Assembly: GCF_016756745.1 (NCBI RefSeq)
Contig: NZ_JAESIH010000022.1
Span: 1-42,768 of the forward strand
DNA: 42,768 bases
Reading direction: 5' to 3'
Source: Aminivibrio sp.
Lineage (GTDB): Bacteria; Synergistota; Synergistia; Synergistales; Aminobacteriaceae
Of the stretch, positions 1-8,117 are shown in pieces. How positions within the stretch are numbered: the stretch's first letter is position 1; the number at the start of each line of letters is the position of its first letter. The notes beneath the pieces are model-generated. The model was given only the letters and a program-made list of their open reading frames with translations, had not been told where the DNA came from and searched no databases. Made by a program: the position numbers and the translations under genes.

Positions 1-190
1 GATCGCTTCGCTCAGGATGACAAAAAACAAGGCCTCAGGTCGACAGGCTTTTGTTTGTCATCCTGAGGCCGGCATCTTGGCCGAAGGATCTGGTACTTCT
101 TGTCATTCTGAGGGCGAAGCCCGAAGAATCTCGGTCTTGAGGGGCAAGACCAACCCCGAGGTCCTTCCCTCGCAGTGCTCGGGATGCTTC
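1..190. repeat. Interspersed TGTCATYCTGAG-type repeat cluster
   Basis: Several copies of a short motif, TGTCATCCTGAG or TGTCATTCTGAG followed by CGAAG...GAAGGATC or GAAGAATC, lie head to head here. Positions 12-24 (TCAGGATGACAAA) are the exact inverse of 55-67, with AACAAGGCCT and AGGCTTTTGTT also pairing inside, so 12-67 can fold into a long hairpin. A further unit lies at 101-131. Related copies occur near 8941 and at 10395-10485. The remaining bases up to 306 hold nothing I can assign. Confidence 0.7.
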
Positions 191-306
191 GCGATCGGGG
201 GGTGAAACAGCCCTCAGGACGACAGAACAAGAGCGAAAGCGAGGAGGATTCTCGCTCCAGAAGGAATTTAGAATTCCTGCGGCAGCCATAAATTATCGCT
301 CCCGGT

Positions 307-1422
307 TCATCTGCGTTTCCTTCCCGCGAAAAGCCATCCCCCGGCCAGGGCGGTGAAGGGAGCCACGGTGATCAGGCCGAAGCTCCCCACGAGAGTGTGC
401 AGTATCTCCGCCGAGACGTACTGCATGTTCAGGATATTGGCCGGGGGGACGCCCTGGGCGACGAAGACCAGCAGCAGGCTGGAATAGCTGCCCGTGTATG
501 CCAGCAGCAGCGTGGTGGTCATGGTTCCCACCACCGACCTGCCCACGGCGAACCCGGACAGGACAAGCTGTCTCCGGGAGAGGTCCGGCCGTTTTTCCGC
601 GATCTCGGCCATGGCGCTTGATACATCCATGGCGAGGTCCATCACCGCCCCGGAGGACGCCAGAAATATTCCCCCCAGGAAGATGCGCGTCAGGTCGAGG
701 TGGGCAAAACCGCTGTAGAGCAGGGTCTCCGAGAAAGGCTTCACCGCACCGTGGATGCGGAATTCGCTGCCGAAATAGAGGGACAGGCCGCAGGTCAACA
801 GGATCCCAAGGGCGGATCCCAGGAAGGCCGCCATTCCCTTGCGGCTGACCCCGCCCACGAGAAAAACGATGGCTGCGGTGAGGGCAAGGGCGGTGAAAAG
901 AGAGATGAGCACCGGGTCAAGTCCTGCGAGGTATCCGGGAAGCAGCACCTTCCAGATCATGGCGCCGGTGAAGAAGAAGGAGAGCAGGGCCCGGGCGCCC
1001 GTCCAGCCGCCGAAGAGAAGCAGGAGGGCGCAGAAGAGCAGGAGCAGCCGAAGCTGGATGTCCAGCCGGTAATGGTCAAGGACGTTGGCCTTGGCGATCC
1101 GCCCGGCGTCGGCGTCCACCACTGCAAAGGCGAGGTCGCCGGGGACGAAGACCTTGTCCAGTTCCAGCCGTCCCGCCAGGTGGTTCACCGCGTCGATTTC
1201 CGTTCCCCTGAAGTTCCCTTCCAGGATCCGGATACGGAGCCCCTGGTCACCGGTCCGCACGATGCCAAACTGTCGCATGTTCGAGTTGTCCACCGACAGC
1301 ACACGCACCTTCACCCGCTCCGCCGAATCGGGAGCCTGTTTCCAGGAGGGGAGAAGGAAGAGGGCCAGGGTGAGCAGCAGAAAGAGCAGCGTCAGCAGGT
1401 GGTCCCGCCGTTTCGATTCCAT
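307..1422 (-). CDS. YibE/F family membrane protein
   Basis: A 371-residue integral membrane protein of the YibE/F family, whose biochemical role is not established. An N-terminal hydrophobic segment (about residues 9-25) is followed by a small soluble beta-rich domain (about 35-120), then about seven hydrophobic segments to the C terminus. The charged, serine-rich stretch around 'VMDLAMDVSSAMAEI' and the 'VGRSVVGTM' segment are typical of the family. The ATG is preceded by GGAGG at a normal distance. It follows the alkaline phosphatase gene on the same strand, separated by a strong hairpin, so the two may be partly co-transcribed. Length is normal for the family. Confidence 0.85.
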   Translation of the reverse strand: MESKRRDHLLTLLFLLLTLALFLLPSWKQAPDSAERVKVRVLSVDNSNMRQFGIVRTGDQGLRIRILEGNFRGTEIDAVNHLAGRLELDKVFVPGDLAFAVVDADAGRIAKANVLDHYRLDIQLRLLLLFCALLLLFGGWTGARALLSFFFTGAMIWKVLLPGYLAGLDPVLISLFTALALTAAIVFLVGGVSRKGMAAFLGSALGILLTCGLSLYFGSEFRIHGAVKPFSETLLYSGFAHLDLTRIFLGGIFLASSGAVMDLAMDVSSAMAEIAEKRPDLSRRQLVLSGFAVGRSVVGTMTTTLLLAYTGSYSSLLLVFVAQGVPPANILNMQYVSAEILHTLVGSFGLITVAPFTALAGGWLFAGRKRR

Positions 1423-1440
1423 GAAATAACCTCCGTAAAC

Positions 1441-1474
1441 AGGCCGGCCGGAGGGAGTCCCCTCCGGCCGGCCT
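1441..1474 (-). terminator. Perfect 15-bp hairpin between phosphatase and yibE/F
   Basis: AGGCCGGCCGGAGGG (1441-1455) pairs exactly with 1460-1474 around a 4-nt loop. It lies between the phosphatase stop and the yibE/F ribosome binding site. On the minus strand it is not followed by a clear U-tract (TGTTTACGG), so it may be a weak terminator, an attenuator or an mRNA 3'-end stabiliser. Confidence 0.6.
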
Positions 1475-1497
1475 TGTGATGTGAGTTTCCGGCTTTT

Positions 1498-3024
1498 TTA
1501 CCGCACGCCGAGGATGGACATGGTCTTCCAGGCGACGTCCGTGTTGTCGTAGTATCCGGCGAAGATCTCGGAGCCGAGGCCCATGGCGAAGAGAGGAACC
1601 GGGATGCCCGTGTGGGCGTAGGTGGTCCAGCCTATGCCGGCTTTCCGGTTGAGGATGTGGGTGATCTTCACCGAGAGGGGCTCATAGCCGCCGTAGAGCA
1701 GGAAGGTGGCTTCATCCTTCGCCCGTTCCTTCTTCTCGAGCATGCTGTTTTCGAAGGCCGTCCGGAGTTCGGCCAGCTCAAGGTCGGAGAGGGTCATGGA
1801 GAGAGCGATCCGGGCTTCGTCGTCGCCGGCTTTGGCCCTTTCTTCGAGAGCGGAGCGCTCTTCGGCGGTGGCGGTGCGGAGCCCGAAGGACTCGGTGATG
1901 AGGGGCATCATCTTTTCGAAGGTTTTTTCGCTTCCTTTGCGGAAGGCGGCTATTTTCTTGTCGAAGGCCTCGTAGGACTCTTTCTGGTGGGCGATCTTCT
2001 CGAAGAATGTCTCGTACTCGGTGCCGGCGAAGCCGATACTCATGCCGCCGGTCTCGTGGTCTCCCACGACGATGATCAGCGTCTCGTCGGGGTGTTTCTC
2101 CGCGAAGGTCAGAGCTTCCTTCACGGCCGCGTCGAAGGCGAAGGTGTCGCCGATGGCTGCCGCTGCGTCGTTCGCGTGGCAGGCCCAGTCGATCTTGCCT
2201 CCCTCGACCATCATGAAGAACCCGTTCGGGTTATTGAGCAGTTCGATGCCCTTGCGGGTAAACTCGGCGAGGGAGAGTTCCTTTTCCGTCCGGTCCATGT
2301 CGTAGGGCATGGCGTTGCTGCCGTCGAGGACTGGGTTTACCGCTATGATCTTCGTGCCGGGCTGAGCCGAGAGGATGTCTTCCCGGGTGCGGAGGACCTG
2401 GTAGCCCTTCTCTTTCGCGATCTCGTACAGATCTTTGCTGTCCTTGTCCTTGCCGGTGTTCTGGTGCAGGCCGCCCCCGGCGAAGAAGTCGAAACCGCTG
2501 TCGATGAGCTGTTTGCCGATGCCGTAGTAGTCGTTCCGGGACGGGACGGAGGCGTAAAAGGCCGCGGGGGTGGCGTGGTTCAGCGACACGGAGGTGAGGA
2601 TGCCTACTTTCATTCCCTTGGCGTGAGCCATCTGGGCGACGGTGGTGAACTTCCGCTTCTTAGCCGGGTCCATGCCGATGACGCCGTTCTCCGTCTTGTA
2701 GCCCGTGGCGAGGGACGTTGCCGCGGGGGCCGAGTCGGTGATGAAGGAGTTGGTGGAGTAGGTGGTGATCATCCCCTGCACCGGAAGGCCGCTCAGGGCC
2801 AGCTTTTTGATCGCGGGCTCGCCGCCCGTACTGTTGACGGACCCGTTGTAGACCTCCGCCGCGTTGACCTGCTGGAGCCCCAAACCGTCGCCGATGAACA
2901 GAAATACGTATTTTGCTTTCGGGCCGCTCCAGTCGTTGCCCGTCCCTGCCGCCCAGACAACCGATGCCAGCATCAGCAGGACAAGGAGCGCCAGTCCAGT
3001 TTTGTTCCGCAATGATCGCTTCAT
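1498..3024 (-). CDS. phoA: Secreted alkaline phosphatase (PhoA family)
   Basis: A 508-residue phosphomonoesterase that would release phosphate from organic phosphates outside the cytoplasm. An N-terminal signal peptide (basic start, hydrophobic core to about residue 26, AWA/AGT-type cleavage region) is visible. Active-site features of the family are present: the metal aspartate in FLFIGDGLG (D46), the nucleophile serine in TDSAPAATS (S98), EGGKIDW (E274), the DHETGG block (D322, H323) and a late YAHTG histidine near 475. Residues about 335-455 form a charged helical insertion relative to the E. coli enzyme as I remember it. The start has a strong AAGGAGGG ribosome binding site. Divergent from a GntR regulator; no Pho box was recognised. 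Confidence 0.93.
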   Translation of the reverse strand: MKRSLRNKTGLALLVLLMLASVVWAAGTGNDWSGPKAKYVFLFIGDGLGLQQVNAAEVYNGSVNSTGGEPAIKKLALSGLPVQGMITTYSTNSFITDSAPAATSLATGYKTENGVIGMDPAKKRKFTTVAQMAHAKGMKVGILTSVSLNHATPAAFYASVPSRNDYYGIGKQLIDSGFDFFAGGGLHQNTGKDKDSKDLYEIAKEKGYQVLRTREDILSAQPGTKIIAVNPVLDGSNAMPYDMDRTEKELSLAEFTRKGIELLNNPNGFFMMVEGGKIDWACHANDAAAAIGDTFAFDAAVKEALTFAEKHPDETLIIVVGDHETGGMSIGFAGTEYETFFEKIAHQKESYEAFDKKIAAFRKGSEKTFEKMMPLITESFGLRTATAEERSALEERAKAGDDEARIALSMTLSDLELAELRTAFENSMLEKKERAKDEATFLLYGGYEPLSVKITHILNRKAGIGWTTYAHTGIPVPLFAMGLGSEIFAGYYDNTDVAWKTMSILGVR

Positions 3025-3214
3025 ATGTTTTCCCTCCTTAAAGTATTTGACGCCATTATCCGGAGGGAGCGTTACGGATGCAGCAAGGAAGTGTATCGGA
3101 GGTGTAAAAAGTTGGGGGATGGAAGCAGGGTGGCCGATCCGGGCGGGTGTCCCGTTCCGGGGGTGACAATATCACTGTCTCGTAACATTTTTCCGCGGTA
3201 CAATTGAAAACAAA

Positions 3215-3227
3215 ATCATCGTATGAT
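3215..3227. promoter_or_regulatory. Small palindrome upstream of the GntR gene
   Basis: ATCAT-CGT-ATGAT is a perfect 5-bp inverted repeat just upstream of the regulator's AAGGAGG ribosome binding site, in the divergent intergenic region. FadR-type GntR proteins often bind short palindromes at their own promoters, so an autoregulatory operator is possible. The assignment rests on position and symmetry only. Confidence 0.3.
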
Positions 3228-3262
3228 AGGATGAAACGACAAAAAGGAGGGGGGATACGCCC

Positions 3263-3985
3263 ATGCCGTTGCCCCTGAGGGCAAAGAAGCTCACGGAACT
3301 GCTTATTGACGAGATAAAGGTGCTCATCGAGGCGGATTCTCTTCAGCCGGGGGACAAAATTCCCACGGAGCAGGAGCTGATGAGGATCTTCAAGGTGAGC
3401 AGGACCTGCGTCCGGGAAGCCCTTTCGGTTCTCCGTCAGGAGGGAGTGGTGGAAATCATCCAAGGAAAGGGTACTTTCCTTAAAAAACACTATACCCCCT
3501 TTCCCGATATGGCCGACCCTTCCTCCAGCGCCCTGGGGCACTTCATGGAGGCGAGGAAAGTGCTGGAGAGCAGCCTGGCCCGCCTTGCCGCCGAAAGGGC
3601 CTCGGAAGAGGACCTGGAGCGGATGGAGTCTGCCCTGTCCGTTCTCGAAGGGGCGGACGCCGACCTCGACCCGGACCGGGTGGTCCAGTCCGACCTCGAT
3701 TTTCATTACAGTCTCGCGAAAGCTGCGGGAAATCCCGTGCTTCTTCACCTTCTCCAGGAGGTGGATTCTCATCTTCAGATAGGCCGTTCCACCACCATCA
3801 CCTTTCCCCAAGGGCGGAAGAAAGCTCTCGAGGGACACAAAAGAGTGCTCCAGGCTCTGCGGAGGCGGTCTCCCGACGATGCCGCCCTTCAGATTGCCCG
3901 GCATATCGACGAGATAGAGAAGGCCCAGAGGTTCATCATGGCCCTCCAGGACGGTCCGGCGAAAGAAGGAGGGACTGGAAAATGA
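3263..3985 (+). CDS. FadR-subfamily GntR transcriptional regulator
   Basis: A 240-residue regulator with an N-terminal winged helix-turn-helix (about residues 10-76; TEQELMRIFKVSRTCVREAL and the wing EIIQGKGTFL) and a C-terminal FCD ligand domain (about 90-225). The FCD metal-ligand pattern is present: SDLDFH, then EGHKRV, then IARHIDEI. Such proteins usually sense small carboxylates or acyl compounds and control transport and catabolic genes. It is encoded just upstream, on the same strand, of a TRAP/TAXI transporter and a NadX-like enzyme, its likely targets. The start has AAGGAGG 10 nt upstream. Confidence 0.9.
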   Translation: MPLPLRAKKLTELLIDEIKVLIEADSLQPGDKIPTEQELMRIFKVSRTCVREALSVLRQEGVVEIIQGKGTFLKKHYTPFPDMADPSSSALGHFMEARKVLESSLARLAAERASEEDLERMESALSVLEGADADLDPDRVVQSDLDFHYSLAKAAGNPVLLHLLQEVDSHLQIGRSTTITFPQGRKKALEGHKRVLQALRRRSPDDAALQIARHIDEIEKAQRFIMALQDGPAKEGGTGK

Positions 3986-4069
3986 TCTGAGAGGTTTTGG
4001 AGCAGACGGAGAAAAAATTGTCTCGTGCAGGGGAAGAAGGAAATGTTGCTGATCGGGGAGGCTTGAATT

Positions 4070-5941
4070 TTGGATTGTTTTCCTGAAAGAAAAATGAACC
4101 TTTTGATTACTGCCGTTTCAGCAGCCATGGGAATTTTTCACGTCTACACGGCGTTTTTCGGGGTGCTGACCGCCCTCTGGCAGCGGAGCATCCATCTTAC
4201 CTTCGGATTTCTCATCTGTTACCTGACCGTGGTCGGAGGAGCCTCCCTGAAGCGGGAAAAGATATTCCCGCTGATTGCTGCGGCGGCCTCCCTTTTTTGC
4301 CTGGGGCATTTCATTCTCAATTTCCAGGCCATGATCCTCCGGTTCGGAGAGCCCGACACTCCGGACCTTGTGGTGGGGACGGTGCTTATCGTACTCGTCC
4401 TGGATTTCGCCCGGCGTTCTGTGGGGAACGTCCTTCCCGGGATCGCCGTGGTGTTCCTTCTCTACGCCGTTGCCGGCCCCTATCTGCCGGGGATGCTCCG
4501 GCACAGGGGGTACGACCTGACCCGGATCGTCTACCAGATCTCCCTGAGCACCGAGGGCATCTTCGGCACGCCCCTCGGTGTGTCGGCGAACTACGTCTTT
4601 ATCTTCGTCCTCTTCGGGGCGTTCCTTGAGGTCACCGGGGCGGGGCGGTTCTACATCGACTTTGCGGTGAAATCCGTAGGCGGAAGCGCCGGGGGCCCGG
4701 CGAAGGCCGCCGTGGTGGCGAGCAGCCTCTTCGGTTCCGTTTCGGGCAGCGCCGTGGCCAACGTGGCGGGCACGGGAGCGGTGACCATCCCCCTCATGCG
4801 CTCCATCGGCTACAGGCCGGAATTCGCGGCGGCGGTGGAGGCGGTGGCGTCCACGGGAGGGCAGATCATGCCTCCCCTCATGGGCGCGGCGGCCTTCATC
4901 ATGGCGGAGATTCTGGCCATTCCCTACTACAAGGTGGCCCTGGGCGCCCTCATCCCCGCCCTGATTTTCTACGGCACGGTCTTCACCATGGTCCACTGCA
5001 GGGCGAAGATCCTCGGCCTCTCGGGGACGGCCCGGGATTCCCTTCCTCCCATGAAGGCCATTCTCCGGGACCAGGGCATCTTTTTCATTCCCCTCCTCGT
5101 GTTGATCTACTTTATGATCATCGCCCAGTACTCCGTCATGAAGGCGGCGGTCTACTCTCTTCTCGCCACGGTCCTGGTGGGTTTTTTCAAGAAGCGGATG
5201 GGCTGGCGGGACATCATCGCCGCTTTCGAGAGCGGCGCCAGGGTCTCCCTGGTGGTCATAGCCTCCACGGCATGCGCCGGGATCATCGTGGCGGTCATGA
5301 ACCTGACCGGGCTGGGCATGAAGTTTTCGAGCCTCGTTCTCGCTGTGGGGGGAAACAGCCTGATCCTCGTACTCATCATGATCATGCTCGCCAGCCTGCT
5401 GCTGGGCATGGGGCTCCCGACAACCCCCGCGTACCTCATCCTGGCGGTCCTCGGGGCGCCCACCCTGGTGAGGCTGGGAGTGGAGCCGCTGGCGGCCCAT
5501 CTCTTCGTCTTCTATTTCGGCTGCATGTCCATGATCACACCGCCGGTGGGGCTGGCCGTGTACGCTGCCTCCTGCATAGCGGAGGCGGATTTCTGGAAGA
5601 CGTCGAAGAACGCCCTTCTCCTGGCCCTTCCGGCCTTCCTGGTGCCCTACATGTTTGTGTTTCACCCGTCGCTGGTGGGTCTTGGAGATATCGTGTCCGT
5701 TCTCTCCGCGGCGGCGAGCGGGCTGCTCGGGGCCGTGATCCTCGGGGCAGGGCTGTCGGGCTGGTTTTTCCTGAAGGTTTCCCTTCCGGACCGGGCGATC
5801 CTCTGCACCGCAGGCATTCTGCTTATCCTGCCGGGGTGGCCGAGCAATATCGCGGGTATTCTTCTTGCTTTCGCAGTATGGGTATTCCGGAAGAAGCTGA
5901 AGAACCGACACTCGGAGCAGCGTCCTTTCGGAGAGCAGTGA
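4070..5941 (+). CDS. TRAP transporter fused permease (4TM/12TM, TAXI type)
   Basis: A 623-residue membrane protein that fuses the small (DctQ-like, about residues 1-170) and large (DctM-like, about 180-600) TRAP permease subunits. Family blocks visible: SVSGSAVANVAGTGAVTIPL, GGQIMPPLMGAAAFIMAEI, and MGLPTTPAYLIL with a nearby MITPPVGLAVY. It would drive sodium-coupled uptake with the binding protein encoded next. I chose TTG at 4070 because GGGGAGG ends 8 nt upstream; ATG at 4094 is the alternative but has a weak ribosome binding site. TAXI-linked permeases are usually fused like this. The substrate is unknown; the downstream aspartate-dehydrogenase-like gene hints at an amino acid or dicarboxylate. 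Confidence 0.92.
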   Translation: MDCFPERKMNLLITAVSAAMGIFHVYTAFFGVLTALWQRSIHLTFGFLICYLTVVGGASLKREKIFPLIAAAASLFCLGHFILNFQAMILRFGEPDTPDLVVGTVLIVLVLDFARRSVGNVLPGIAVVFLLYAVAGPYLPGMLRHRGYDLTRIVYQISLSTEGIFGTPLGVSANYVFIFVLFGAFLEVTGAGRFYIDFAVKSVGGSAGGPAKAAVVASSLFGSVSGSAVANVAGTGAVTIPLMRSIGYRPEFAAAVEAVASTGGQIMPPLMGAAAFIMAEILAIPYYKVALGALIPALIFYGTVFTMVHCRAKILGLSGTARDSLPPMKAILRDQGIFFIPLLVLIYFMIIAQYSVMKAAVYSLLATVLVGFFKKRMGWRDIIAAFESGARVSLVVIASTACAGIIVAVMNLTGLGMKFSSLVLAVGGNSLILVLIMIMLASLLLGMGLPTTPAYLILAVLGAPTLVRLGVEPLAAHLFVFYFGCMSMITPPVGLAVYAASCIAEADFWKTSKNALLLALPAFLVPYMFVFHPSLVGLGDIVSVLSAAASGLLGAVILGAGLSGWFFLKVSLPDRAILCTAGILLILPGWPSNIAGILLAFAVWVFRKKLKNRHSEQRPFGEQ

Positions 5942-5976
5942 AAGAGAAAGCACACCATTCAAAGGAGGAAGAGAAA

Positions 5977-6948
5977 ATGAAAGGAAAGGTATGGAAAGGA
6001 ATCACCCTTGCGGCGGCGCTCATGATGTGTTTCGGGGCGCCTCTGACGGCTTCGGCCCTTGAGCTGAAGCAGATTTCCATCGCGGGAGCCGGTACGGCGG
6101 GAACGTTTTACATCATGGCCGCGGGAATCGCCGATCTGTTCGGCAAACAGCTCGGCGTGAACTCCGTGGCCGAGGTGACGGCGGGTTCTGTGGAGAACGT
6201 CAAGCTCCTCGACAGCAACCGGGTGGAACTCGCCGTCATGCAGGTGGACGTCATGCAGAACGCCCTGGCGGGGAAGGCCCAGTTCAAGGCGCCGGTGGAC
6301 ATGGTTGCAATCGCTCCCCTGTACCCCAACGTGATCCAGATCGTCACGCTGAAGGATTCCCCCATCAACACCTTCGCGGACCTGAAGGGCAAGAGGATCT
6401 CCGTGGGCTCTCCCGGAAGCGGCATCCTCGCCACGAACCAGATCATCCTGGAGACCATGGGAATGACGCTGAACGACATCCAGCCCCAGTACCTCTCCTT
6501 TGCCGAGACCACCAACGCCTTCCGTGACGGTTCCATCGACGCGGCCATCGTGAACACCGCCGCTCCCGCTCCCTGGGTGGTGGACCTTGAAACGAGCCAC
6601 GAAGTGAAGTTCATCGAGCTTTCGAAAGAAGAGATTGAAAAGTTCACCGGGAAATTCGGCCATTTCGTCCCGGCGGAAATACCCAAAGAGGCCTACAAGT
6701 CCCTTGACAAGGATGTCACCACCTTCGCCGTGTGGATCACCCTGTCCGGCCGGGGGGACCTTCCCGAGCAGGATGTCTACGACATGACGAAAACCATTTT
6801 CGAGAACACCGATTTTCTGAAGAGCATCCATGCGGTGGGAAGCTACATCACCCTGGAGAACGTGTCGAAGATCGCCTCCCTGCCCTTCCACCCCGGCGCC
6901 GTGAAGTTCTATGCCGAAAAGGGAATCGACGTTTCGCCGAAGAAATAG
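5977..6948 (+). CDS. TAXI-family TRAP solute-binding protein
   Basis: A 323-residue periplasmic binding protein for the fused permease just upstream. It has a signal peptide (KGKVWKGITLAAALMMCFG...ASA, about residues 1-26), then the TAXI hallmark GTAGTFYIMAAGIADLF, TAGSVENVKLLDSNRVELA and the KGKRISVGSPGSG segment. The start ATG is preceded by AAAGGAGG. The reading frame is open far upstream across the permease gene, but the signal peptide and ribosome binding site fix the start here. The ligand is not readable from sequence; TAXI ligands known to me include glutamate and other carboxylates. Confidence 0.92.
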   Translation: MKGKVWKGITLAAALMMCFGAPLTASALELKQISIAGAGTAGTFYIMAAGIADLFGKQLGVNSVAEVTAGSVENVKLLDSNRVELAVMQVDVMQNALAGKAQFKAPVDMVAIAPLYPNVIQIVTLKDSPINTFADLKGKRISVGSPGSGILATNQIILETMGMTLNDIQPQYLSFAETTNAFRDGSIDAAIVNTAAPAPWVVDLETSHEVKFIELSKEEIEKFTGKFGHFVPAEIPKEAYKSLDKDVTTFAVWITLSGRGDLPEQDVYDMTKTIFENTDFLKSIHAVGSYITLENVSKIASLPFHPGAVKFYAEKGIDVSPKK

Positions 6949-6963
6949 AGAGGAGGAGGAGCG

Positions 6964-7788
6964 TTGAAAAAACTGCGCGTGGCCATCCTTGGCTGCGGAA
7001 CCATCGGACGGTTTGTCCTTGATCACCTCGCCGACGGGGTGGTGCCCGGGTGTGAGCCGGTGGCGGTCTGTCTCCGTTCTCCGGAATCCAGGGGAAGAGA
7101 GCACCTCGAGTCGAGAAAGATCCCCTGGGTCACCAGCCTCGAAGATCTTCTCACGTTTTCGCCCGACGTGGTGGTGGAAGCGTCCGCCCATGACGTCGTA
7201 GTGGCCATGGGGCCGGAAATCCTGGAGAGGGGAGTGGATTTCATCCCTCTGAGCCTCGGGGCCTTCGTGGAACCCGGTCTTATGGAGACCATGACGGCGG
7301 CGGCGGAAAAGGGCGGCAGCAGGCTCCACATCCCCTCGGGAGGCATCGGCGCCCTGGACGCTCTGCAGACCGCCCTGATCGGCGGTGTGGAGAAGGTGAC
7401 CATGACCACCAGGAAATACTCCACCACGTGGAAGGGCATTCCCGCCGTGGACGAGCTGGGGGTGGACCTGGAGAACCTGAAGGAGCCCCTGCTTCTTTTC
7501 GAGGGCCCCGCCAGGGAGTGCATGAAGAAGTACCCCCAGAGCATCAACATCGGCGCGGCCCTGAGCATCGCCGGGATCGGCTTCGACAGGACGATCATCA
7601 GAATCTACGCCGACCCGACGGTGGAGTACAACACCCACGAGATCCGCTGGGAAGGAGCCACGGGAAAAGTGACGGTCCTCTTCGAAAACACGCCGGTCCC
7701 CACGAACCCGAAGACGACATACCAGGCCTGTCTCAGCACCCTCTTCGTGCTGAAGAACATGACGGGGAACAGGATTATCGGCGCCTGA
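6964..7788 (+). CDS. nadX: Aspartate dehydrogenase-like NAD(P) oxidoreductase (NadX family)
   Basis: A 274-residue enzyme with an N-terminal Rossmann fold (VAILGCGTIGRFVL) and a C-terminal domain with the family pattern NIGAAL...GFDRTIIRIYADP...NTHEI...PTNPKTTYQACLS. L-aspartate dehydrogenases interconvert aspartate and iminosuccinate; homologues act in NAD biosynthesis or in amino acid catabolism. No nadA/nadC genes adjoin. Instead it follows a TRAP/TAXI transporter by 15 nt, so a catabolic role on an imported amino acid or related imine is more likely (inference). Start is TTG at 6964 with a very strong GAGGAGGAGG site; there is no better ATG. A terminator follows. Confidence 0.85.
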   Translation: MKKLRVAILGCGTIGRFVLDHLADGVVPGCEPVAVCLRSPESRGREHLESRKIPWVTSLEDLLTFSPDVVVEASAHDVVVAMGPEILERGVDFIPLSLGAFVEPGLMETMTAAAEKGGSRLHIPSGGIGALDALQTALIGGVEKVTMTTRKYSTTWKGIPAVDELGVDLENLKEPLLLFEGPARECMKKYPQSINIGAALSIAGIGFDRTIIRIYADPTVEYNTHEIRWEGATGKVTVLFENTPVPTNPKTTYQACLSTLFVLKNMTGNRIIGA

Positions 7789-7817
7789 TCCACGCTGAGA
7801 GCCGAGAGACGGCCGAA

Positions 7818-7862
7818 AAAGGGCGGGTCGGGGAGATGTCTTTCCGGGCCCGCCCTTTCTCT
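7818..7862 (+). terminator. Intrinsic terminator after nadX
   Basis: AAAGGGCGGG (7818-7827) pairs with CCCGCCCTTT (7849-7858), followed by TTTCTCTG. It lies 30 nt after the NadX-like stop codon and would close the GntR/TRAP/NadX transcription unit. Confidence 0.8.
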
Positions 7863-7864
7863 GT

Positions 7865-8100
7865 CTACCTGAACTGTTCGTCCAGCCGGTCGAGGGCAGC
7901 CCTGCCCACGGAGAAGAACATCTCCTCCGCCGCTGCCGTCCGCGCCCGGGCTGCGGAGGAGCTGGAAGTCCATCTCCGAATCGCTGAAAAGAGAAAGCCG
8001 CACCCTGCTCCTCGTCACTCCCCGTACCTCCGGTGTGCCGTCCGCCCCCGTCCCTGGGGCGAACAGAATCACCAGCGGGAGGACCGATCCTGCATAGGTC
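7865..8100 (-). pseudogene. Possible decayed coding remnant
   Basis: On the minus strand two reading frames look coding but do not join. One frame runs through 'VILFAPGTGADGTPE...LSLFSDSEMDFQLL' and then loses sense. A second frame carries 'ARTAAAEEMFFSVGRAALDRL' and ends in a stop at 7865. This looks like one short gene broken by a frameshift near 7945. I do not recognise the family. It could also be chance coding-like sequence in GC-rich DNA. The 329-base gap between nadX and nudC holds only this and the terminator. Confidence 0.3.
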
Positions 8101-8117
8101 CACCTCCCTGGAGTGCT

